NCBI GenBank assembly: GCA_946479015.1 | Contig: CAMLEQ010000084.1 | Coordinates: 1 to 11,467, forward strand | DNA from: an uncultured Gemmatimonadota bacterium | GTDB taxonomy: Bacteria > Gemmatimonadota > Gemmatimonadetes > Gemmatimonadales > Gemmatimonadaceae | Reading direction: 5' to 3' | Length of the DNA stretch: 11,467 nucleotides | In this document: positions 5,448 through 11,467 of the stretch, in pieces | How positions within the stretch are numbered: the first letter of the stretch is position 1 | How the letters are laid out: every line of letters starts with the position of its first letter | Made by a program: the position numbers and the translations under genes | Notes under the pieces: model-generated | Databases searched by the model: none | What the model saw: the letters and a program-made list of their open reading frames with translations, nothing else | Told to the model about the DNA's origin: nothing

Positions 5448-7598
5448 GTGAACGATCTCCTCGATCGCTTTCACGATGCCGTGGCCGAACGATATGCCGT
5501 CCAGCGCGAGATCGGCCGCGGCGGCATGGCGACGGTGTACCTGGCGGACGATCTCCGCCACCACCGTCCCGTGGCCGTGAAGGTGCTGCACCCGCACCTG
5601 GCGCTGAGCCTGGGGCCGGAGCGCTTCCTGCGCGAGATCCAGATCGCGGCGGGGCTTCAGCACTCGCACATCGTCCCGCTCTACGACTCCGGGCGCGCCG
5701 GAGAGCTGCTGTACTACGTGATGCCGTTCATCGACGGCGAGTCGCTGCGCCAGCGGCTCGACCGCGAGCGCCGTCTCCCGCTCGACGACGCGCTGCGGAT
5801 CGCGCGCGCCGTGGCCGCGGCGCTCGACTACGCGCACCGCCACCGGATCGTGCATCGCGACATCAAGCCAGAGAACGTGATGCTGCAGGAGGGCGATGCG
5901 CTGGTCACCGACTTCGGCATCGCGAAGGCGGTGAGCGCGGCGGTCGCGGAGAACCTCACGCAGACGGGGATGGCGATCGGAACGCCGAGCTACATGAGCC
6001 CCGAGCAGGCCGCCGGCGAGCCGGAGCTGGACGGGCGCAGCGACATCTACGCGCTCGGGGCGATGCTCTACGAGATGCTCGCCGGCGCCCCGCCGTTCGT
6101 GGGCGCCACGCTCCAGGCGGTCCTCGCGAAGCTGTTCACCGAACCGGTGCCGCCGCTCTCCGGCGTGCGCGATGACCTCCCCGAGTGGCTGGACGGCGTG
6201 CTCCAGACGGCGCTCGCCAAGTCCCCCGCCGCGCGCTACGCCACCGCCACGCAGTTCGCGCAGGCGCTGGCCTCCCCCGGCGGTGGGATCACCCCGCCGG
6301 AGGTGCGCGCGGGGGCGGCGCGGTCGATCGCCGTGCTCCCGTTCGTGAACATGAGCGCCGATCCCGAGAACGAGTACTTCACGGACGGGATCGCCGAGGA
6401 GATCATCAACGCGCTCACCAAGGCGCGCGCCCTGCGCGTGGCGTCGCGCACCTCCGCGTTCGCCTTCAAGGGGAAGAGCGAGGACATCCGCGAGATCGGG
6501 CGGAAGCTCCAGGTGGGCACCGTGCTCGAGGGGAGCGTGCGCAAGGCGGGGGCGCGGCTGCGCGTCACGGCGCAGCTCGTGAGCGTGGCGGACGGTTATC
6601 ACCTCTGGTCCGAGCGGTACGACCGGCAGCTCGAGGACGTGTTCGCGATCCAGGACGAGATCGCGGACAACATCGTGCGCGCGCTGCGCGTGATCCTGAG
6701 CGAGGAGGAGCGGCGCGCCATCGAGAAGCCGGCCACGGCCAACGTGGAGGCGTACCAGTACTACCTGCGCGGGCGGCAGTTCTTCCACCAGTTCCGGCGG
6801 ACGGGGATCCAGTTCGCGCGCCGGATGTTCGAGCGGGCGATCGAGATCGATCCCGAGTACGCGCTCGCCTACAGTGGAGTGGCCGACTGCTGCGCCTTCC
6901 TGTACATGTACTGGGACGGCAGCCGGGCGAACCTCGAGGGCGCCGAGTCCGCGAGCCGCAAGGCGCTGGAGCTCGACACCGAGCTCGCCGAGGCGCACGC
7001 ATCGCGCGGCTTCGCCCTCGCGCTGAGCCGCCAGTACGACGAAGCGCGCGCCGAGTTCGAGACGGCGATCCGGCTCAACCCCAACCTGTACGAGGCGCAC
7101 TACCTGTACGCGCGCGCCTGCTTCCAGGAGGGAAAGCCGGAGGATGCGGTCCGCCACTACGAGGACGCCGCGCGCGTGCGCCCCGAGGACTACCAGGTGC
7201 TGTTCCTGATGCCGGCGCCGCTGAAGGCGCTGGGACGCACCGCCGAGGCCACGGCGTCGATGCGCCGCGGGCTCCAGCTGGTGGAGCGGCACCTCGAGCT
7301 CAACCCCGACGACGCGCGTGCGCTCTACCTCGGCGGCGGGGCGCTGATCCAGCTCGGCCAGCGGGAGCGCGCGCTCGAGTGGGCGAACCGCGCTCGCGCC
7401 ATCGACCCGGAGGACCCCGGGGTGCTCTACAACCTGGCATGCCTCTACGCCATCGGCGGGATGCACGAGGAGGCGCTGCGCTGCCTCGACCAGTCGATCC
7501 GCAACGGCTTCGGGCACCGCGAGTGGCTCGAGCACGACACGGATCTCGATCCGATCCGCGAGGACCCGCGCTTCCAGACCCTGTTGCAGACACTGTGA
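5448..7598 (+). CDS. Ser/Thr protein kinase fused to TolB-N-like domain and TPRs
   Basis: The 716-residue protein has three parts. Residues 17-275 are a PknB-like kinase with all key residues: glycine loop GRGGMATV (24-30), Lys45 in VAVKV, Glu63, HRDIKPEN (136-143), DFG (155-157) and GTPSYMSPEQ after the activation loop. Residues about 291-412 resemble the TolB N-terminal/FlgO-like domain often joined to TPRs in signalling proteins (SIAVLPFVNMSADPENEYF, then DGIAEEI). Residues about 430-716 are TPR-type helical repeats, with units ending in IDPEYA, LNPNLYEA, LNPDDARA and IDPEDPG. It should phosphorylate Ser/Thr in unknown proteins, with the TPRs binding partners. I see no transmembrane segment, unlike many kinases of this kind, so it is probably cytosolic. 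The GTG at 5448 starts right before the usual kinase lead-in (NDLLDRFHDAVAERYAVQREIG); longer starts (ATG 5373, 5307) add Arg/Cys-rich, non-conserved-looking sequence. The start choice is less certain than the function. Confidence 0.92.
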   Translation: MNDLLDRFHDAVAERYAVQREIGRGGMATVYLADDLRHHRPVAVKVLHPHLALSLGPERFLREIQIAAGLQHSHIVPLYDSGRAGELLYYVMPFIDGESLRQRLDRERRLPLDDALRIARAVAAALDYAHRHRIVHRDIKPENVMLQEGDALVTDFGIAKAVSAAVAENLTQTGMAIGTPSYMSPEQAAGEPELDGRSDIYALGAMLYEMLAGAPPFVGATLQAVLAKLFTEPVPPLSGVRDDLPEWLDGVLQTALAKSPAARYATATQFAQALASPGGGITPPEVRAGAARSIAVLPFVNMSADPENEYFTDGIAEEIINALTKARALRVASRTSAFAFKGKSEDIREIGRKLQVGTVLEGSVRKAGARLRVTAQLVSVADGYHLWSERYDRQLEDVFAIQDEIADNIVRALRVILSEEERRAIEKPATANVEAYQYYLRGRQFFHQFRRTGIQFARRMFERAIEIDPEYALAYSGVADCCAFLYMYWDGSRANLEGAESASRKALELDTELAEAHASRGFALALSRQYDEARAEFETAIRLNPNLYEAHYLYARACFQEGKPEDAVRHYEDAARVRPEDYQVLFLMPAPLKALGRTAEATASMRRGLQLVERHLELNPDDARALYLGGGALIQLGQRERALEWANRARAIDPEDPGVLYNLACLYAIGGMHEEALRCLDQSIRNGFGHREWLEHDTDLDPIREDPRFQTLLQTL

Positions 7599-7599
7599 G

Positions 7600-8199
7600 A
7601 TGGGAACGAGCCGACTCGAGGCGTTCAGCGATGGCGTGCTCGCCATCATCATCACGATCATGGTGCTCGAGCTGCGCGTGCCGCACGACGCGAGCCTCGC
7701 CGCCCTGCGCCCGCTCCTTCCGGTGGCGCTGAGCTACGCGCTGAGCTTCGTGTACCTCGGCATCTACTGGAACAACCACCACCACATGTTCGGGGTGACG
7801 CACCGCGTGACGGGGGGGATGCTCTGGGCGAACCTCCACCTGCTCTTCTGGCTCTCGCTCGTGCCGTTCGTCACGGGGTGGATGGGAGAGAACCACTTCG
7901 CGCCGGTGCCGACCGCCGCCTACGGGGTGGTGCTGCTGCTGGCCGGGTGCGCGTACACGCTCCTGGAGCGGGTGATCATCGCCAGCCAGGGCGAGGACTC
8001 CATGCTCTCGGCCGCGGTGGGGAAGGAGCGGAAGGGGAAGGTCTCCGTCGTGATGTACGTGACCGCCGTGCCGCTCGCCTTCGTGCACCCGTGGCTGGCG
8101 GACACGCTCTACGTAGCCGTGGCGCTCCTGTGGCTCATCCCCGATCGCCGCATCGAGCGGGCGGTGGCGCGCTACTCCTCCTCGACCAGCGGCTCGTAG
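7600..8199 (+). CDS. TMEM175-family potassium channel (DUF1211)
   Basis: A 199-residue membrane protein beginning SRLEAFSDGVLAIIITIMV. It contains the family signature RxxxFSDG (Arg5, Phe9-Ser10-Asp11-Gly12) in the first membrane helix, which in TMEM175 channels forms the K+ pore and its gating network (family knowledge). Further membrane segments are at about 40-58, 75-94, 104-125, 148-164 and 166-180, giving the usual six-helix bacterial unit; bacterial members assemble as tetramers. A His-rich stretch, NNHHHMFG, follows the second helix, as is common in the family. The ATG begins one base after the kinase stop (TGA 7596-7598), so it is probably translated by coupling from the kinase message; no separate ribosome site is evident. 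Its last 28 bases overlap the end of the TerC gene on the other strand. Confidence 0.9.
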   Translation: MGTSRLEAFSDGVLAIIITIMVLELRVPHDASLAALRPLLPVALSYALSFVYLGIYWNNHHHMFGVTHRVTGGMLWANLHLLFWLSLVPFVTGWMGENHFAPVPTAAYGVVLLLAGCAYTLLERVIIASQGEDSMLSAAVGKERKGKVSVVMYVTAVPLAFVHPWLADTLYVAVALLWLIPDRRIERAVARYSSSTSGS

Positions 8200-8936
8200 T
8201 CACGTTCCCGCAGGTGCACCGCCTCCGGCGCCTTCCGCCGGAGCCTGAGGTTCAGCATCTCCACCGCCACGGCGAAGGCCATGGCGAAGTACGTGTACCC
8301 CTTCGGGATGTGCACGCCCAGCCCTTCGGCCAGCAGATTGGTGCCGATGAGCACCAGGAACGCGAGCGCCAGCATCTTCACCGTGGGGTGCCGTTCCACG
8401 AACGCGCTGATGGGCCCGGCGGCGCCGAGCATGATGCCGAGCGCGATCACGTTCGCCGCGATCATGATCGACACCTGGTCCACCATCCCCACCGCGGTGA
8501 TCACGGAGTCGAGGGAGAACACGATGTCGATCAGCATGATCTGCGCGATCACCGTCGGCACCGATCGCGGCTCGCGCGCCGGCGCGCTCCGGTCGTGTTC
8601 CACCCCTTCCAGCTTCCCGTGAATCTCGAAGGTGGCCTTCGCGATCAGGAAGAGCCCGCCCGCGATGAGAATGACGTCGCGCCCCGAGATGCCGCGCGAG
8701 AGCACGGTGAAGAGCGGTTGCGTGAGCCGCACGATCCACGCGATCCCCAGCAGGAGGAGCAGCCGCGTGACGAACGCGCCCAGGAGGCCGAGCCGCCTCG
8801 CCCTCGGCCGCTCCTCGGCGGGGAGCTTCCCGCTGAGGATCGCGATGAAGATGATGTTGTCGATGCCGAGGACGATCTCGAGCGCCGTCAGCGTGAGCAG
8901 CCCCAGCCAGGCATCCGGATCGGCGAGCCAGCCCAT
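8172..8936 (-). CDS. TerC-family integral membrane protein (probable metal ion transporter)
   Basis: A 254-residue protein with about seven membrane segments and the two TerC acidic motifs. The first is LEIVLGIDNIIFIAILS (Glu20, Asp26, Asn27) and the second, IDIVFSLDSVITAVG (Asp137, Asp143), lies in the repeat-related second half. The C-terminal PKGYTYFAMAFAVAVE is also typical. Characterised relatives (Bacillus subtilis MeeF/MeeY, E. coli Alx) export Mn2+; whether this one does is inference. Tellurite resistance, the source of the family name, should not be assumed since no ter operon is nearby. The ATG at complement 8936 gives the usual short N-terminus (MGWLADPDAWLGLLTL) and follows GGGAGAG by about eight bases; an upstream extension to 8984 is polar and unlike the family. 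Its 3' end overlaps the TMEM175 gene convergently by 28 bp. Confidence 0.9.
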   Translation of the reverse strand: MGWLADPDAWLGLLTLTALEIVLGIDNIIFIAILSGKLPAEERPRARRLGLLGAFVTRLLLLLGIAWIVRLTQPLFTVLSRGISGRDVILIAGGLFLIAKATFEIHGKLEGVEHDRSAPAREPRSVPTVIAQIMLIDIVFSLDSVITAVGMVDQVSIMIAANVIALGIMLGAAGPISAFVERHPTVKMLALAFLVLIGTNLLAEGLGVHIPKGYTYFAMAFAVAVEMLNLRLRRKAPEAVHLRERDYEPLVEEE

Positions 8937-9017
8937 GCGGGTTCTCTCCCGGTTCGATGTTCGGCATGACGGCGACTCCGCCACCGTGGCGTGGCGAAGG
9001 GTGATGCACGAGCGCGA

Positions 9018-10418
9018 TCAGGGCAGGCGCCAGATGTCGAGCACGCCGGTGGTGCGGTGATCGTTCGCGCTCCCCTCGGGGAGCGCGATGCGGCCATCGA
9101 CGACGATGGGGCTGTTCCAGTGGCCGTCGCCGCAGTCGAGCTTCCCGAGCTGGCGCCCGCTCTCCGGCTGATACACGCGCAGGCCGCCGTCGGGATCGTA
9201 CACGTAGAGCAGCCCGCCGGCCACCACCGGACTCGTGCCGCCATCGTGGTTTCGCCACGCCTGCCGGAGCTGGCCGCCGTCGAGCGTCCACGCCGCCGTG
9301 CCGCCGTCATCGGCGGCGAACATCCACGTGCGCCCGCCCTGGTGCAGCACCGCCGGCGCGGTGAACAGATCGCCCCCGGAGGGCGTGCGCACTGTCTGCG
9401 CTTCTCCGCCGCGGTGCGGCTCGCGGCCGCGCATCTTCCGCAGATCGAGCAGCCGGATGGTGCCGTCCTTCCCCCCCTGCGCCACCAGGTCGCCTCCCAG
9501 CAGCACGGGCGACGTGGAGCCGAGGTCCGCGTCGGAGGAGCTCAGCTCCTCCGTGTTCGTCGGCGTGTAGTTGCCGAGCATCTCCGTTGCGGTCGAGTCG
9601 AGCACGATGGTGGCGTCGCCCCAGTTGGTGCGCCCGTCCCACCGCCCGTTCCCCGTGGCGACGAGGATCGCCCCGGTGGCCGAGTCGATCACCGCCCCCG
9701 CGCGCCCCCAGATGGCGGAGCCGCTCTCGGAGCAGGAGGAGGGATCGATCAGCTCCCGCCGGTCGCTGCACAGCGAGTTCCACACGCGCAGCAGGCGGCC
9801 GCTCGCGGCGTCGAGCACCGCCACGTGTCCCTGGTACGGCGGCGCATCGCCGATGTAGCCGCCGGTGGTGGCGACGATGCGCCCGTGAAAGTAGTTGAGC
9901 GACGAGGCGATCTTCTCGCGCTTCGGGAGCGTGGTGACCGCCGTGCGCCACACGGCGCGCCCGTCCTCCACCGCCAGCTTCTGGATGCGGCCGTCGGGGG
10001 AGGCGGCGTAGATGTGGGCGCGATCGGGATCGGCCACGGGCGTGGCGTTCGTGATGCGGGCAGAGCGCGCCCATTCGTCGTAGCCGGGGGGCGTGTACGT
10101 CCAGAGGATGGCGCCGTCGCCGGCGTCGATGGCGAGCGTCTTCCCGTACGTGGTGGTGACGAAGAACACGTCGTGCGTGCCGCCGGCCACGCGCGCCCCG
10201 CGCAGGTAGATGGGGGAGGCGTCCACGGTGCCGGGGAGCGTCACGCGCTGCCGGCGCAGGGAGCCGAGGCTCGCGGCATCGATGCGCGTGGGCGCGGCAA
10301 AGGCGCTCGAGCGGGAGACGTCCCACCCGAAGCGGGGCCAGTCGTCACCCGCCGCGCGGCCGGGGTCCGCGCCGCGAACGACGAGCGCGATCGTGCAGAG
10401 CGCGATGAGCTGTCTCAT
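9018..10418 (-). CDS. PQQ-like beta-propeller repeat protein, probably exported
   Basis: A 466-residue protein with an N-terminal hydrophobic segment (residues 2-14) that may be a signal peptide, followed by the usual PQQ-repeat lead-in DDWPRFGWDVSRSS. Propeller blades are recognisable by repeated patterns such as TLAIDAGDGAILWTY (94-108), KLAVEDGRAVWRT (147-159), VAVLDAASGRLLRVW (199-213), AVIDSATGAILVATGNG (242-258) and LRVYQPESGRQLGKL (413-427). Two cysteines (217 and 229) could form a disulfide, which fits an extracytoplasmic place. I do not see the adjacent Cys-Cys pair of quinoprotein dehydrogenases, so an enzyme role is not supported; a binding or scaffold role is as likely. I chose the ATG at complement 10418; a GTG at 10439 adds seven residues. 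It is the second of two same-strand genes, 86 nt after the lipoprotein gene. Confidence 0.82.
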   Translation of the reverse strand: MRQLIALCTIALVVRGADPGRAAGDDWPRFGWDVSRSSAFAAPTRIDAASLGSLRRQRVTLPGTVDASPIYLRGARVAGGTHDVFFVTTTYGKTLAIDAGDGAILWTYTPPGYDEWARSARITNATPVADPDRAHIYAASPDGRIQKLAVEDGRAVWRTAVTTLPKREKIASSLNYFHGRIVATTGGYIGDAPPYQGHVAVLDAASGRLLRVWNSLCSDRRELIDPSSCSESGSAIWGRAGAVIDSATGAILVATGNGRWDGRTNWGDATIVLDSTATEMLGNYTPTNTEELSSSDADLGSTSPVLLGGDLVAQGGKDGTIRLLDLRKMRGREPHRGGEAQTVRTPSGGDLFTAPAVLHQGGRTWMFAADDGGTAAWTLDGGQLRQAWRNHDGGTSPVVAGGLLYVYDPDGGLRVYQPESGRQLGKLDCGDGHWNSPIVVDGRIALPEGSANDHRTTGVLDIWRLP

Positions 10419-10473
10419 GGCGTGCGGGGTGAAAGACACACGTTACGACCGGATTCCATTCCCCGCACGTTTG

Positions 10474-10496
10474 GCGCCGCCGAGCTCCGGCGGCGC
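10474..10496 (-). terminator. GC-rich hairpin between lipoprotein and propeller genes
   Basis: GCGCCGCCG at 10474-10482 and CGGCGGCGC at 10488-10496 form a perfect 9-bp stem with a five-base loop. It begins 8 nt past the lipoprotein stop and lies 56 nt before the propeller start. Reading on the minus strand it is followed by CCAAACG, not by a T-tract. It may slow or partly stop transcription, or protect the 3' end of the lipoprotein message, rather than act as a full terminator. Confidence 0.4.
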
Positions 10497-10504
10497 GCCC
10501 GCGA

Positions 10505-11467
10505 TCACGGCTCCAGGTGGCGCACGATGGGCTCGCTTCCATGCTGGTGCGCGTCGACGATCCAGCCGTACAGCCACTGGCCATCCCCGGCGCGGATCGC
10601 GCCGTACACCGCGCGCACCCACCCCGTGGGGGTCTGCGTGCGGGCATCGGCGACGGCGGCCAGCTCGATCGGCGGCACGTCGGGGCACCCGTAGAACGGC
10701 GTGCCGTCCTTCACGATCGCGCGGGCCACGCCACCCCCGCGCACGTTGATCCAGCTCCACGTGAGCATGGTGTACCTGATGCCGCGCGCGCGGTCGGCGG
10801 CGGGACCCAGGTCCTCGGCCGGGCTGCCGTAGATGGCGTACGGGATCGCGGCCGTGCGCTTCGAGTTCAGGTACTTCATGTCGGCGGGGATCGAGTGCAC
10901 CGACACCGTGACCGGATTCGGGAGGCGCCTCGCGCAGGGGGTGCCGTTCCCGCGCCGCTGCCCCTCGCCCGTCCACGGCGCCGTGGGCGCCGGCACCCAC
11001 TTCCTGGCGGAGCCGTCGCGCACGAAGCGAAGCCCCGAGCTGTCCAGCTCCGACACGAGCACGTGGCCGTAGTGCACGGCGCTCGCGGGATCGTTGCCGG
11101 CGAAGCCCCAGCCACCGCGGTGGAAGAGCATCGCGCGCCCGTCGGCGCTGCGTACGATCTCGCGCGCATCGAGCCGCGCCATCCCCGGCTCGGGACAGGA
11201 CACGGCGTTCCCTTCGCTGGGCTGGAGCATGTCCTCCGTGAGCGCGAAGCCGGAGGGGGAGCCGTCCGCGTACCGGAGCGCGACGGTGGGACTCGTCAGG
11301 CGCACGCAGAAGTCGGCGTGTCCCTGGTCGTCGTTGTTGAAGCGGCCGCGATAGCCGCCGGTGGGGGAGCGCCGCTCGACCGTCGCCTTCCCGATCCGCA
11401 CGACCGGCGCGGCGCCGGTGCGCGCCGGGCGGGGCGTGGTGGAGCAGGCGAGGGAGAGCAGGGAGAG
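10505..11467 (-). CDS. Lipoprotein of unknown function, 5' end cut by window edge
   Basis: The frame is open to the right edge and reads LSLLSLACSTTPRPARTG from the edge inward. LSLA-Cys is a lipobox, with the Cys codon at complement 11446-11444, so only the first part of the signal peptide is missing. The mature protein has 313 residues. After a short Pro/Thr/Ala linker it carries many Trp and Gly residues (for example FHRGGWGFAGNDP, LTWSWINVRGGG and QWLYGWIVDAHQ) and four further cysteines (FCVRL, SCPEP, PCARR, GCPD) that may form disulfides. I do not recognise the family. An in-frame GTG at complement 11401 lies inside the mature protein and is not the start. It is anchored in the inner or outer membrane by lipid and is followed on the same strand by the beta-propeller gene, which is also probably exported; a joint envelope role is possible but unproven. 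Confidence 0.75.
   Translation of the reverse strand, partial: LSLLSLACSTTPRPARTGAAPVVRIGKATVERRSPTGGYRGRFNNDDQGHADFCVRLTSPTVALRYADGSPSGFALTEDMLQPSEGNAVSCPEPGMARLDAREIVRSADGRAMLFHRGGWGFAGNDPASAVHYGHVLVSELDSSGLRFVRDGSARKWVPAPTAPWTGEGQRRGNGTPCARRLPNPVTVSVHSIPADMKYLNSKRTAAIPYAIYGSPAEDLGPAADRARGIRYTMLTWSWINVRGGGVARAIVKDGTPFYGCPDVPPIELAAVADARTQTPTGWVRAVYGAIRAGDGQWLYGWIVDAHQHGSEPIVRHLEP

Noticed and set aside
5424..7661. Minus-strand open frame of 745 codons opposite the kinase gene
   Set aside because: An antisense shadow of the kinase in GC-rich DNA; Arg/Leu/Glu/His-biased with no recognisable domain.
8979..8991. CGCCAC-C-GTGGCG inverted repeat between the TerC and propeller genes
   Set aside because: Six base pairs with a one-base loop cannot fold as a hairpin, and such short GC palindromes are common at this composition.
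8991..10694. Plus-strand open frame of 567 codons opposite the beta-propeller gene
   Set aside because: Antisense shadow; the minus-strand frame carries clear PQQ-like repeats.
11399..11401. GTG as the start of the right-edge gene
   Set aside because: The same frame continues upstream into a lipobox and hydrophobic signal segment, so the real start lies outside the window.

Overview
The window is GC-rich DNA, almost fully coding, and looks like a chromosomal segment of a Gemmatimonadota-type bacterium (inference). The basis is a PknB-like Ser/Thr kinase fused to a TolB-N-like domain and TPRs, together with an M1 peptidase, an OprB-like porin and a PQQ-like beta-propeller protein. I recognise no tRNA, rRNA, CRISPR array, transposase or phage gene. 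Because GC is so high, every real gene carries long antisense shadow frames; these were left out.

Left edge (1-683): a minus-strand gene with pentapeptide-like repeats runs off the window, and just before the edge a second minus-strand start with a good ribosome binding site appears. A 249-bp divergent spacer holds possible promoter elements and a perfect 7-bp dyad. Positions 684-4041: a secreted M1 zinc metallopeptidase (+) faces, only 7 nt away, an OprB-like outer-membrane porin (-).

Positions 4083-4442 are a small gene graveyard. One remnant joins the extreme N-terminal part of a PAS-type sensor histidine kinase in frame to the G2 box and tail of its ATPase domain; everything between, including the His box, is gone. 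Right after it lies a diverged copy (about 82% by hand count over 73 nt, no gaps) of the 3' end of the M1 peptidase gene. The porin and kinase remnant are thus flanked by direct copies of an M1 gene tail, which suggests an old duplication, insertion or deletion.

Positions 4484-8936: a small multi-membrane-span protein of unknown function (-) is divergent from a cytosolic Ser/Thr kinase, which is followed after a single base by a TMEM175-type potassium channel. The channel gene overlaps tail-to-tail by 28 bp with a TerC-family metal transporter (-). Positions 9018-11467: a PQQ-like beta-propeller protein and, upstream of it on the same strand, a lipoprotein of unknown function whose signal peptide is cut by the window edge. 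The lipobox is visible, so the in-frame GTG nearby is not its start.

Most genes are cell-envelope or signalling functions without an obvious shared pathway. The points most worth a second look are the remnant cluster, the kinase-channel pair, the membrane-anchor-less kinase-TolB-TPR fusion, and two short sequence words shared by the two divergent intergenic regions.
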